Below are positions 9,229-17,300 of a DNA stretch of 64,000 nt, piece after piece (positions within the stretch are counted from its first letter, which is position 1; every line of letters begins with the position of its first letter). Both the position numbers and the translations under genes were made by a program. The stretch is from Planctomycetaceae bacterium (GTDB lineage: Bacteria > Planctomycetota > Planctomycetia > Planctomycetales > Planctomycetaceae), in contig JAWKTX010000006.1 of NCBI GenBank assembly GCA_041398825.1, positions 1 through 64,000 on the forward strand, given 5' to 3'. The notes under the pieces are model-generated. The model ran no database searches and was not told the DNA's origin. It was given only the letters and a program-made list of their open reading frames with translations.

Positions 9229-9684
9229 TCAGTCAGTACTCTCCGTCGGCTCTGGAACCGGCGCCAAGCCATCCATGAAGGCGGATTCGCCACCAGCGGC
9301 CTCAACAACGCGAATTATCAGTGTAGACCTAAGAGGGTCCGGTAGCGGGGCAACTTCAAGTTCAAGAGGAAAAGGCATAACGTTTTCCGAGTAGTCTTCG
9401 GGCACCGCCGCAACAAGGCGAATCTCACATTCCTCACCGGGATCAATCGCCACAGGAAATTCAGTCAAGAACCAACAAACACAGCCTCTGTGTGGACCAT
9501 ACACAACAATGCGATTGCTCGACAGATTCTTCAGCACCGCTGAAAGTGTCACACTACCACCTCGCGCGCAGACGAATGCCCCATTGACGGGGCGAAGTTG
9601 AATTTGATTCGGTCCCGCAAGAAGCAAGCCAGCCATCCATGCCGCAGCAGCCAACAAAGGCAAGAGAGCAGTGAGCCAACGCAT
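9229..9684 (-). CDS. DUF1573-like exported protein
   Basis: About 151 residues from the ATG at 9684, beginning with an N-terminal membrane/signal segment ('LLPLLAAAAWMAGLLLAG'). The rest resembles the short Ig-like DUF1573 fold: 'NLSSNRIVVYGPHRGCVCWF' with the family's CxC pair, then 'IDPGEECEIRL'. The frame runs upstream through the tandem repeat as far as 9867, but the repeat is equally open in the other leftward frames, so the ATG after it is the sensible start. First gene of the leftward operon ending in the DUF1559 prepilin-like gene. DUF1573 proteins are envelope proteins of unknown role that often accompany DUF1559 genes in planctomycetes. Confidence 0.72.
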   Translation of the reverse strand: MRWLTALLPLLAAAAWMAGLLLAGPNQIQLRPVNGAFVCARGGSVTLSAVLKNLSSNRIVVYGPHRGCVCWFLTEFPVAIDPGEECEIRLVAAVPEDYSENVMPFPLELEVAPLPDPLRSTLIIRVVEAAGGESAFMDGLAPVPEPTESTD

Positions 9685-9713
9685 TCGAATTTGCACAAGG
9701 CACCCCAAAGATT

Positions 9714-9878
9714 GCAGGGAGTAGCACGCAGGGAGTAGCACGCAGGGAGTAGCACGCAGGGAGTAGCACGCAGGGAGTAGCACGCAGGGAGTAGCACGCA
9801 GGGAGTAGCACGCAGGGAGTAGCACGCAGGGAGTAGCACGCAGGGAGTAGCACGCAGGGAGTAGCACGCAGGGAGTAG
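9714..9878. repeat. 14-bp tandem repeat array (about 12 units)
   Basis: Direct reading shows the unit GGGAGTAGCACGCA repeated head to tail. GGGAGTAG begins at 9717 and recurs every 14 bases to 9871, giving 11 full units and a partial twelfth, essentially without mismatches. Because 14 is not a multiple of 3, the array reads as a 14-residue periodic peptide in each leftward frame; these are not proteins. It lies 30-190 bases upstream of the DUF1573-like start codon, inside the probable leader/promoter region of the operon. The perfect copy identity implies recent expansion by slippage. Confidence 0.97.
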
Positions 9879-9920
9879 AATACGAGCTGCACCAATTAAG
9901 TCAACCACAATCTCTAAACT

Positions 9921-11948
9921 TCAGGGACTGAACTTTGTCAACGAATATGAAGCCTGCTTCATACCAATCGCAAAAAGCTGTCCAAGCATCAACTGACCCG
10001 CTGCGTCGTAGTGGACAGTGTCCGGTTGAAGTGGCAATCCGTCCGTGGAAATCATCCAGCATCCCGATACAGATTCATTGCTTCCGGATCGCATGTCGGC
10101 CAACCATTGCTGCTCCCGAATCTCTTTTCGATGAGTGAACCGGTCCAGGCAGGGTTCATAAGGCAGAATCTGGCCCATCACAAATGGTACTGGCACCGGA
10201 CTGGATGAATCAGGGCTCAAGTCCTGCTCAATTCGGCACTTCAGATTTTGAATCGACGACGCATAACTCGTGGCGCTTTCCGCATGCTTACTATCCTGTT
10301 CCCCCTGCATCCAGACGATTCCCTTCAAAACAGGCTTTCGTTGAGTTGCGTGCAGATGTTGAAATGCGGCTTGTACGGCTGCAATCATATCGCGGTAGTG
10401 TGTGCCAATGCTGGCATCGTCCTTCGATCGGCCAGGATAGAAGTTTCGACGACCGGGAGAGGGATCGCCGCCTTCCCATTTGTTTCCATTCCATCCGTGA
10501 TGAAGCGGCTGGCCACTGCGAGCAAACTTGACGATGTAGATGGCTTGATTGGGATTCAATGACGTCATGGTCACCGCAAATCCAACTTCCGGGCCAAATT
10601 CACCGGCCCTGTCTGACGTTTGCAGCATCCCGGGATGCATCGTTTCAAAAGCATTCCCCGTCCAGAACTGGGCTGCAGGAATGGCCTGCAACCAGTTCTT
10701 CGGTACATCCGCAAGTTTTGCGTTCCCCTGCATATTGGACTGACCAGCCAGCAGATAAACATCTACCGGCTCCATCCGGCCCGCCTCACGACTGCTGCGG
10801 ACATTCGGGCTGGATGCAGTCTCCCCGTCGGAATGATCCTTAACCGGCGAATGGTCTTTCAAATACGTGAGCCACTGAGCGATGATCGCCCCCTGGATAT
10901 CACCCTGGGCCTCGTTCTCCTCAATCGTCTTTCCCCAGTAAAAACTGATCCAGCCATCAACTCTGACTCGTGACTGCGAGATGAATTCATCTGCCTCGTC
11001 GATTCCGCAACTGAGAGGAAAGATCTCTTCAATTACGATGGGTTTACCGATGTCGTAAACGGCCAGCGCTTCCAGAGTTTCCTTCACCTGACCCTTCTTT
11101 GGATAAAAGTGCACGCTGACAAAGTCCAGCGGTTCAACAACATCCGGGGAATAAAACAGCGGCTTCGCTCCTGGAAAGACCTGAGCCCACGGAATGACAC
11201 CCACAGTAATCAGGTGCCGTTTATCCACGGAACGGATCGCATCGCTCATCTTTCGTACCCAGGCTGCTGCGACTTCGTTCCGAGTCCTCCCGTGTAAATC
11301 CAGTGAAATTCTCTGAACAAAATGCTTGCCTCCCAGTTCTCCGGTCAGCCATTCTGATTCCGGCTCTTTGCCCGGAAGGATGGGTTCATTCATCAGGTCG
11401 TAGCAGAAGACGGCAGAACTATCCCTGCACGTGACAGCGACAGCCGACCAGAAGCGAGACTGAACCTCCCAGCGTTGTTCTTCGCTCAGCGGATCGTACC
11501 AATCCGGGACGTCCTGTTTGTGGTAGCACCCCAGCCCGGTCAGATCGAGATACAGGCCGGTCTGCTCAGCAAGCTTCACAAGCTTCGCAAGCTGAGCCAA
11601 TTGTTTTTCATCAGGTTCCACTGCAGATTTCATGAACTTCGAGAGCTGCAAATGAATCCGAACGACGTTCAGATTCAGAGCTTTCATTTCACCGAAGTCT
11701 TCAACAACCGTATCCCATTCGTCGAACCAATAATCCTCGATCAGTCGTCCGGCACCGTCGTGATCGTAATTGGCCCCCCAGAAGACGGCCTTTGTTCCTG
11801 ACTCCTGGCCTGTAAAGTGGGTGCCGTCATCACTGACGCGAATCCACTCCATCACTGGTGCAGTTATCGCCGGGCCATCATCAATAACAGCCAGACAGCG
11901 ATCAACACTAACGCACACCAAAGCAAGGACAAGACAGTTCAAACGCAT
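9921..11948 (-). CDS. GH5-like glycosidase fused to SASA/CE6-type carbohydrate esterase
   Basis: About 675 residues. I favour the ATG at 11948 (AGGA 9 bases upstream); an ATG at 11957 and a TTG at 11963 are also in frame. A signal peptide ends near 'DRCLA'. Residues about 30-375 form a GH5/cellulase-like TIM barrel, with the acid/base Glu in 'YDLMNEP' (about 187) and a candidate nucleophile Glu in 'IVIEEIFP' (about 307). Residues about 398-675 match the sialate O-acetylesterase/CE6 SGNH family: nucleophile Ser in 'LAGQSNMQG' (about 404), 'WMQGEQD' (about 547) and the terminal Asp-His as 'DTVHYDAAGQ' (about 649). Both catalytic sets look intact, so one exported polypeptide could deacetylate and cleave an acylated glycan. 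Confidence 0.87.
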   Translation of the reverse strand: MRLNCLVLALVCVSVDRCLAVIDDGPAITAPVMEWIRVSDDGTHFTGQESGTKAVFWGANYDHDGAGRLIEDYWFDEWDTVVEDFGEMKALNLNVVRIHLQLSKFMKSAVEPDEKQLAQLAKLVKLAEQTGLYLDLTGLGCYHKQDVPDWYDPLSEEQRWEVQSRFWSAVAVTCRDSSAVFCYDLMNEPILPGKEPESEWLTGELGGKHFVQRISLDLHGRTRNEVAAAWVRKMSDAIRSVDKRHLITVGVIPWAQVFPGAKPLFYSPDVVEPLDFVSVHFYPKKGQVKETLEALAVYDIGKPIVIEEIFPLSCGIDEADEFISQSRVRVDGWISFYWGKTIEENEAQGDIQGAIIAQWLTYLKDHSPVKDHSDGETASSPNVRSSREAGRMEPVDVYLLAGQSNMQGNAKLADVPKNWLQAIPAAQFWTGNAFETMHPGMLQTSDRAGEFGPEVGFAVTMTSLNPNQAIYIVKFARSGQPLHHGWNGNKWEGGDPSPGRRNFYPGRSKDDASIGTHYRDMIAAVQAAFQHLHATQRKPVLKGIVWMQGEQDSKHAESATSYASSIQNLKCRIEQDLSPDSSSPVPVPFVMGQILPYEPCLDRFTHRKEIREQQWLADMRSGSNESVSGCWMISTDGLPLQPDTVHYDAAGQLMLGQLFAIGMKQASYSLTKFSP

Positions 11949-12066
11949 TCTGGTCATCCTCAATCCATTCCATGTTCAGGACACTCGAATCAAATACAAT
12001 CAAAACAACACAACCAAGATGGCAGCAGGTTGACAGCTGTGCGGCGCTAATTTGTCTTTGCAATCG

Positions 12067-13491
12067 TCAGTTTTTTTGATCATTCCATTTCCGGAATTCC
12101 TGATCCAGTGCCTGCACTGTCAGTGCATTAGCGGAAGAAACATCCCGGGTTTCCCCGATGTCAGAGGACAGGTCGAAGAGCTGCCAGGGCTCTGTTGCTT
12201 TCTCCCGAACGATTTTCCATTTCTCCATTCGTAGCGCTGCGTGTGTCCGATACTGAAAAACCAGCGAACGATGGACCGGTCGACTTTCACCTCGAAGAAC
12301 CGCCGTCATGTCGTGACCATCTGTCTGCAACGTTTCCGACAACTCAACCTGCGCAAGACCGGCGCAGGTGGCCAGCAGATCGCACGACCACAACACCTCC
12401 GAACACACCGTTCCGGGAGGAATTCGCCCGGGCCAGCGTGCCATGGCAGCAACCCTCAGTCCCCCTTCCCAACATGTCACGCCGCCACTTCTTAGTGGCG
12501 TATTCTCGCCGACATCCAAACCGTCGCGGTTCAAACGAAACGCTCCGTTGTCGGACATAAAAAAGACAAACGTATTGTCCGACACACCCGACTCATCGAG
12601 CGAACGGAGCACTCGGCCAATGGCATCATCCATCGCCGTTACAACAACTTCGTAGCGCCTTCGCGGGTCCGACTCGTCGGCCTTCCATCCATATTTTTCA
12701 AAAGCGACAGCCGGCGCCTGCCAGATGTCAGGCTGGCCCGGCCGTTTGTTTTTTCTGTTCGGGAAATGCGGGGCATTGAATGGCAGATAGCAAAACCATG
12801 ACTGCCCTGCCTTGCTGTGTCGCTGGATGAAATCGATGGCCGCATCAGCAAACAAATCGGTGGAATAGCTGCCGTCGGCATGCAACTCCTGAGTACCCTG
12901 ATACAAATCATGCCGCCCATTATAGATGTGATGATAGTAATCCATATTGCCCGAGACATGGCCAACAAATTCATCGAAGCCACGATCGGTTGGCCGTGAA
13001 CCTTCCGCAAAGCCAATGTTCCACTTCCCAAAGCAGCCTGTCGCATAGGGCGAAGAGGCACGCTTCAAAACCTGCGGGATCAGTGTTTCACTCTGACGAA
13101 GGCCTGTACCGTAGTTCCCGTCAATGCCGGCCAGCTGATCAATCAGTCCGTGCCGCTGCGGAATACGCCCCGTCAGCAGACTCGCCCTGGAAACTGAACA
13201 TGTCGGAGATGCCGTGTAGAAGTCTGTCAGTCGAACACCTTCAGCCGCCAGTCGATCCAGATATGGACTGATGATGCGGGATGATGCGTTGTAGCAACGC
13301 AGATCACCGTAACCAAGATTGTCTGCTGTCATCAACAGAATGTTCGGCATGCGGTCTTCGAATGCCAATGCTGCAGGTATCGCCAGGACGCACTGCAGAA
13401 ACAGAACGCAGTATCCCAAGACATGGATTCTCACCCGGCTTCGTTGGGCATGCAAATCGAGAGACGTCTGAATGAAGCGATGCCTGGTCAT
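12067..13491 (-). CDS. Sulfatase (formylglycine type, CSVSR variant)
   Basis: About 474 residues from the ATG at 13491; the frame extends to 13542 but without a better start. A signal segment ends near 'PAALAF'. The sulfatase core begins with 'ILLMTADNLGYGD', where the usual metal-binding Asp-Asp pair reads Asp-Asn. The active-site loop is 'TCSVSRASLLTGR' near residue 97: Cys (to become formylglycine), Ser-x-Arg, with Val replacing the common Pro. Later blocks 'GCFGKWNIG', 'FFMSDNGAF' and 'GGVTCWEGGLRV' are typical of S1 sulfatases. The enzyme is presumably exported and desulfates a polysaccharide. It runs in the same direction as the GH5-esterase gene (118-base gap), so the two may act on one substrate. 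Confidence 0.88.
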   Translation of the reverse strand: MTRHRFIQTSLDLHAQRSRVRIHVLGYCVLFLQCVLAIPAALAFEDRMPNILLMTADNLGYGDLRCYNASSRIISPYLDRLAAEGVRLTDFYTASPTCSVSRASLLTGRIPQRHGLIDQLAGIDGNYGTGLRQSETLIPQVLKRASSPYATGCFGKWNIGFAEGSRPTDRGFDEFVGHVSGNMDYYHHIYNGRHDLYQGTQELHADGSYSTDLFADAAIDFIQRHSKAGQSWFCYLPFNAPHFPNRKNKRPGQPDIWQAPAVAFEKYGWKADESDPRRRYEVVVTAMDDAIGRVLRSLDESGVSDNTFVFFMSDNGAFRLNRDGLDVGENTPLRSGGVTCWEGGLRVAAMARWPGRIPPGTVCSEVLWSCDLLATCAGLAQVELSETLQTDGHDMTAVLRGESRPVHRSLVFQYRTHAALRMEKWKIVREKATEPWQLFDLSSDIGETRDVSSANALTVQALDQEFRKWNDQKN

Positions 13492-13646
13492 GAACTCATC
13501 TCGGCGAATCCAGGAAGACGGACTGCACACACGGAACGGCAATTCTGGAAGTCATTTGTGCCAATCGACAAAGCGATTCATCACCCACAGACACAAACGG
13601 CTGCCCGGCATTCTGGCAGTCAGACGACAAAAGAGCAAAACACAGG

Positions 13647-13675
13647 TTGACCCTACTGCTCCAGCAGTACATACT
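13647..13675 (+). promoter_or_regulatory. Predicted sigma70-type promoter of the BlaI gene
   Basis: TTGACC at 13647-13652 is followed after 17 bases by CATACT at 13670-13675, a plausible -35/-10 pair ahead of the BlaI-type repressor gene at 13709. Palindromic operator 1 fills the spacer and operator 2 covers the end of the -10 element and the presumed start point. This is a pattern match only; the -10 has 4 of 6 consensus bases. Confidence 0.5.
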
Positions 13676-13687
13676 GTCGACACAGTA
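13654..13687. promoter_or_regulatory. Tandem BlaI-type operators
   Basis: Two 16-bp inverted repeats lie two bases apart: TACTGCT-CC-AGCAGTA (13654-13669) and TACTGT-CGAC-ACAGTA (13672-13687). Both fit TACTG-N6-CAGTA, and their centres are 18 bp apart, which would put two repressor dimers on nearly the same DNA face. BlaI/MecI repressors are known to bind short palindromes of this kind as dimers in their own promoters. The sites are 22-55 bases upstream of the BlaI-type start codon, so autorepression is the natural inference. Confidence 0.75.
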
Positions 13688-13708
13688 CTTTGACAACAGG
13701 AGAACGAA

Positions 13709-14131
13709 ATGGCGAAGACACCAGGCGATGCCGGGGACAACCGACCGGCCGAATTCGAAATGCAGATTCTTGGCGCGATCTGGGAACACGGTCCCGGCAC
13801 GGTTCGTCAGGTCATGGAACGCCTGACCGACGGCAAGGACAGAGCCTACACGTCGATCCTGTCCGTCATGCAGGTGATGCAGAAGAAAGGTTTGCTGAAA
13901 GTCACTGACCGCGACGGTCTGGCCAATGTGTTTGATGCAGCCGTTTCGAGAGAAAAAGTGGTCGTGCCTTTGCTCCGAAGCCTGGTCACCAAGGTTTTTG
14001 GTGGAAGTCGCAAGGCCGCGTTACAGCATTTACTGCACGAAGACAAAATTGACCCCGAAGAGCTCAGCGAACTGCGGGAACTGCTGGATGAATTCGAAGC
14101 GCGAGCAAAGTCACGAAAAAAGAAGTCTTAG
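13709..14131 (+). CDS. BlaI/MecI/CopY-family transcriptional repressor
   Basis: A 140-residue protein with a GGAG ribosome site 6-9 bases before the ATG. The winged-helix DNA-binding part spans residues about 10-80 ('EMQILGAIWEHGPGTVRQVMERL', 'AYTSILSVMQVMQKKGLL'). A dimerising C-terminal helix bundle ends in a basic tail (KSRKKKS). The family represses its own operon until a cognate BlaR1/MecR1 M56 protease triggers its cleavage. The partner M56 gene follows 212 bases downstream, and two palindromes sit in the promoter. What signal it answers is unknown; nothing here suggests a beta-lactamase. Confidence 0.92.
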   Translation: MAKTPGDAGDNRPAEFEMQILGAIWEHGPGTVRQVMERLTDGKDRAYTSILSVMQVMQKKGLLKVTDRDGLANVFDAAVSREKVVVPLLRSLVTKVFGGSRKAALQHLLHEDKIDPEELSELRELLDEFEARAKSRKKKS

Positions 14132-14230
14132 CCGTCCGTTGAAAAACCGGAACAGGCGCACAGGACGACTGGAAACCAATTTGTTTTCCGGTCTCCCGCT
14201 CGAGCCAGTCCCGTTTTCAACAGGCTGTCA
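14131..14230 (+). repeat. Dispersed palindromic element, copy A
   Basis: An imperfect palindrome of about 100 bp beginning at the BlaI stop. The outer stem pairs GTTGAAAAAC (14138-14147) with GTTTTCAAC (14213-14221). The inner stem pairs GACTGGAAA (14166-14174) with TTTTCCGGTC (14184-14193). A CTCGAG hexamer lies on the 3' side. Related copies are near 23960, 33108 and, inverted, 35471. It lies between the repressor and the M56 gene, where it could attenuate transcription or process the message. Confidence 0.75.
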
Positions 14231-14343
14231 GCGCCAAATAACGAAGCACCGACGCGACTTGTTCATTCCCCCAAACGATGCAATCGCGAACGATGCAAGT
14301 TCTCAGAGACAGCGATCTCGTCACAGCAAACAACCGGAGCTGA

Positions 14344-17300
14344 ATGATGACTCAATTCCCAGACTGGCTGGCAAATCACGCTCAGATCATCGTCGAAGCA
14401 TTGTTGCATTCTCTGTGGATCAGCGCAGCGATCGGGCTTTTCGTCTGGTTTGCATTAAGTCGTCTCCCCGCACGGCATTGCAATCTGCGATACGGAATCA
14501 CGCTGGCCGGACTTCTGCTCACCACTGTGGGCACATTTGCCGCGGCCTCAGGCCTGCACTATTTTCGAGCGCACAATGCCCTTCGAGAGACCAATGCCCT
14601 TCGAAAGTATGAGACCGATCCTGCGTCTGAAGCTCATGTCGCTGTGCCTGACGTGCATGCCAACCATATTTCGCACTCCGACCATGCAGGACTCGACCGA
14701 AAAACAGAAAACACAGGCGACTCTGGAACGATGTCGGCCCCGCTGACGTCCGGCGACAACACACCTCCAGTCCATGCCCCGAATGTAAGCGAAGGATCCG
14801 GACCGAGTACAACATCGCCGTTTACTGTGAAACAATCGGATTCGCCGAAGCAAACAGTGACAACGGATTCGGAATCAGATCCAGATCCAGAATCAGGAAG
14901 AGCGACCGCTCAACAATGGCAGCGTGCCAGTCGATGGCTGTTAGTGATCTGGATCGCAGGCGTGCTATTCATGTTTTCCCGAACGCTGAATGCTCTGATT
15001 GGCATGCGCACTCTGAGGCAGGAATTACTCTCAGACGAACAATCGCAACTGGCTCAACTTGAATCCTTTGCCATGGAATTATGCAAGCGCATGCGGCTGC
15101 CCCAGCTGGTCAGACTCGCGATGAGCAACCAAACGACAACGCCTGCGGTTATCGGTTTTTTCAAACCTGTCGTGCTGATTCCGCCAGCGATGCTGACCGG
15201 CGTTCCGATCGACCATTGGGAAATGATTCTTGCCCACGAACTTGCCCACGTCCGCCGTTACGACGCGCTGGTTAACCTGCTTCAGATGATGATTGAATCA
15301 GCACTTTTCTTTAATCCAGCTGTCTGGTGGATGAGTCGACAGGTAAGGATTGAGCGAGAGGCCTGCTGTGATGCTGTGGCCGCCAGAACCACGGGAAGGT
15401 CAATTGAGTTCGCGCGGGTCCTGTTGAACGTGGCCGCCGGTACATGGAATGAAGAGTCGCGTGACCCAAACTTGAAGATACCGAACACTCAAGCGGGACA
15501 ACAGCGTGCTTTCGTGATGGCACTTTCGGACAAGACCGATCTCACAACATTAAAGGATCGTGTCACCCGGCTGGCTGACCCTGAGCAACGATCAACCCCA
15601 CGGTTTACTCGAACGGGTTTGATACTCGCTCTTGCCGCCCTGATCGGAACAACTATCGCCATTCAGAAAGGCACCGACATCGCTGTGAAGAAAGTGGCAG
15701 AACTGCTGACTCCGGCGGAAAGAGTGGAAACGCTGGCTCGTCTGCAGGCCGAGAACACCGGAGTCTTCGTGCCCGGAGGCAGCTCCCTGTTACAGCGGTC
15801 TGAACAGGATGTCGATCGGTCAGACAATCCAGACGCCACGGAAGATCGCTTTCCGGATCCACAGACGGATATGCTGGATGTCAAAGTGATTCTCCGGACC
15901 GAAGACGGAACACCAGTTCCAAAAGAACTTGTCATTCGTCGGCAATATGTCGTTCGTTTACCGGGCGGTTCAACTCATTCCACAGGAGACAATTTGTCGG
16001 GCCCCACAGAACCCGTTGAGGTCCATGAGATCACAATGAAGCTGCCTCGCTGCCAGTTTATCCTGGGAGGGTCAGCGCCCGGCTTTGCTCCGTTTACCAC
16101 TGAAGCCAGGGATCTGTTCGAACAGTCAGACGCGACCACAATGGAAATCACACTAACCCGCGGTTTCGACACAACGGTACATGTAACCAACGAACAGGGT
16201 GAATCTATTTCCGGGGCAACGATAACCGGGGGCCCGATTTTCAAGCTGCGAGGCGGTACGACAGGAACAAACAATCTTCAGCAAACAACCGGTGAGAATG
16301 GAATCATTCCACTGCGTCACTGTGGCCCGGTGGTTTACCGGTTGATCGTTCGGGCACCGGGGTATCAGCACAACTCCTGGGAAGTCAATCTCTCATCAGA
16401 CTCACCAACTCAACTGATGTTGAAGACAGCGAGGCCATCGGTCCTCAGAATCGTGGATGCCGAAACAAAACAACCCGTGAAAGGAGCCGTCTGCGTCCAG
16501 ACCCTTTTGACACAGAATCATGCGGGCCATCCCTCAACAATACATTCAAGTGATCCGCGAAGCAGTGACCGGCGGTATTGGCTGACTCTGGGCGAATCAG
16601 ATGCAGACGGGCAACTGGTGATCGATCAACTGCAGGATGAATCTACCTATTCAGCCGCGATTGTCGCAGACGGATATGGTACTCAGGGAATCACGGAACT
16701 GCAGGCCGGACAACAGGAACGGACCATTCACCTGGCGAAGCCGGTTGTCGTCTCCGGAAAAATCACGGGCGAACTCTCGCAACTTCCACACAACACGGGA
16801 TCCGGCAGAAAAGCAACCAAGTCCACCTACCTTCTGCAGTACGAAAACCCCCTGTACAGTTCAGACACCAATGGGTCCCTGATGAACACCAGTGTCAGCT
16901 CGGATGGTCATTTCACGATTCCTGACGTCGTGCCCGGTTCGCTGGAATTTCGCCTTCCGGATTTCTCTACCCGCCACCGGGTACAAGTAACACATTCGAT
17001 CGATGACCTTGTTGTCAATCTGCCTCCGAAGGAGGCCGTGCAGGAGACAACACAGACCAACCTTCCCACTCGCAATGTCATTCTTCGACTCACCGGGATC
17101 AGGGAAGATGCTCCGGCACGTGGCTATCTGCAGGTATCATGGTTTGGCACAGAACCCGAAATGAACGAACCTGTGCGTTCCATATTGTTAGACAGGAATC
17201 AGGTTCAGCTGAGTGTACCAATCGGAGCTGTCCTCCGTTACGAACCCCAGAATCTGGTGGGTTACTTTGTTTCTTACGAAGGGCAAACCGCAACGATTAC

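Noticed and set aside
9714..9878. Possible CRISPR array
   Set aside because: Units are contiguous with no spacers, and no cas genes are present.
9549..9908. Leftward open frames rich in LLPACYSLRATPC repeats
   Set aside because: They are the 14-bp tandem repeat read in each of the leftward frames; equal openness in all phases and absence of a ribosome site argue against any protein.
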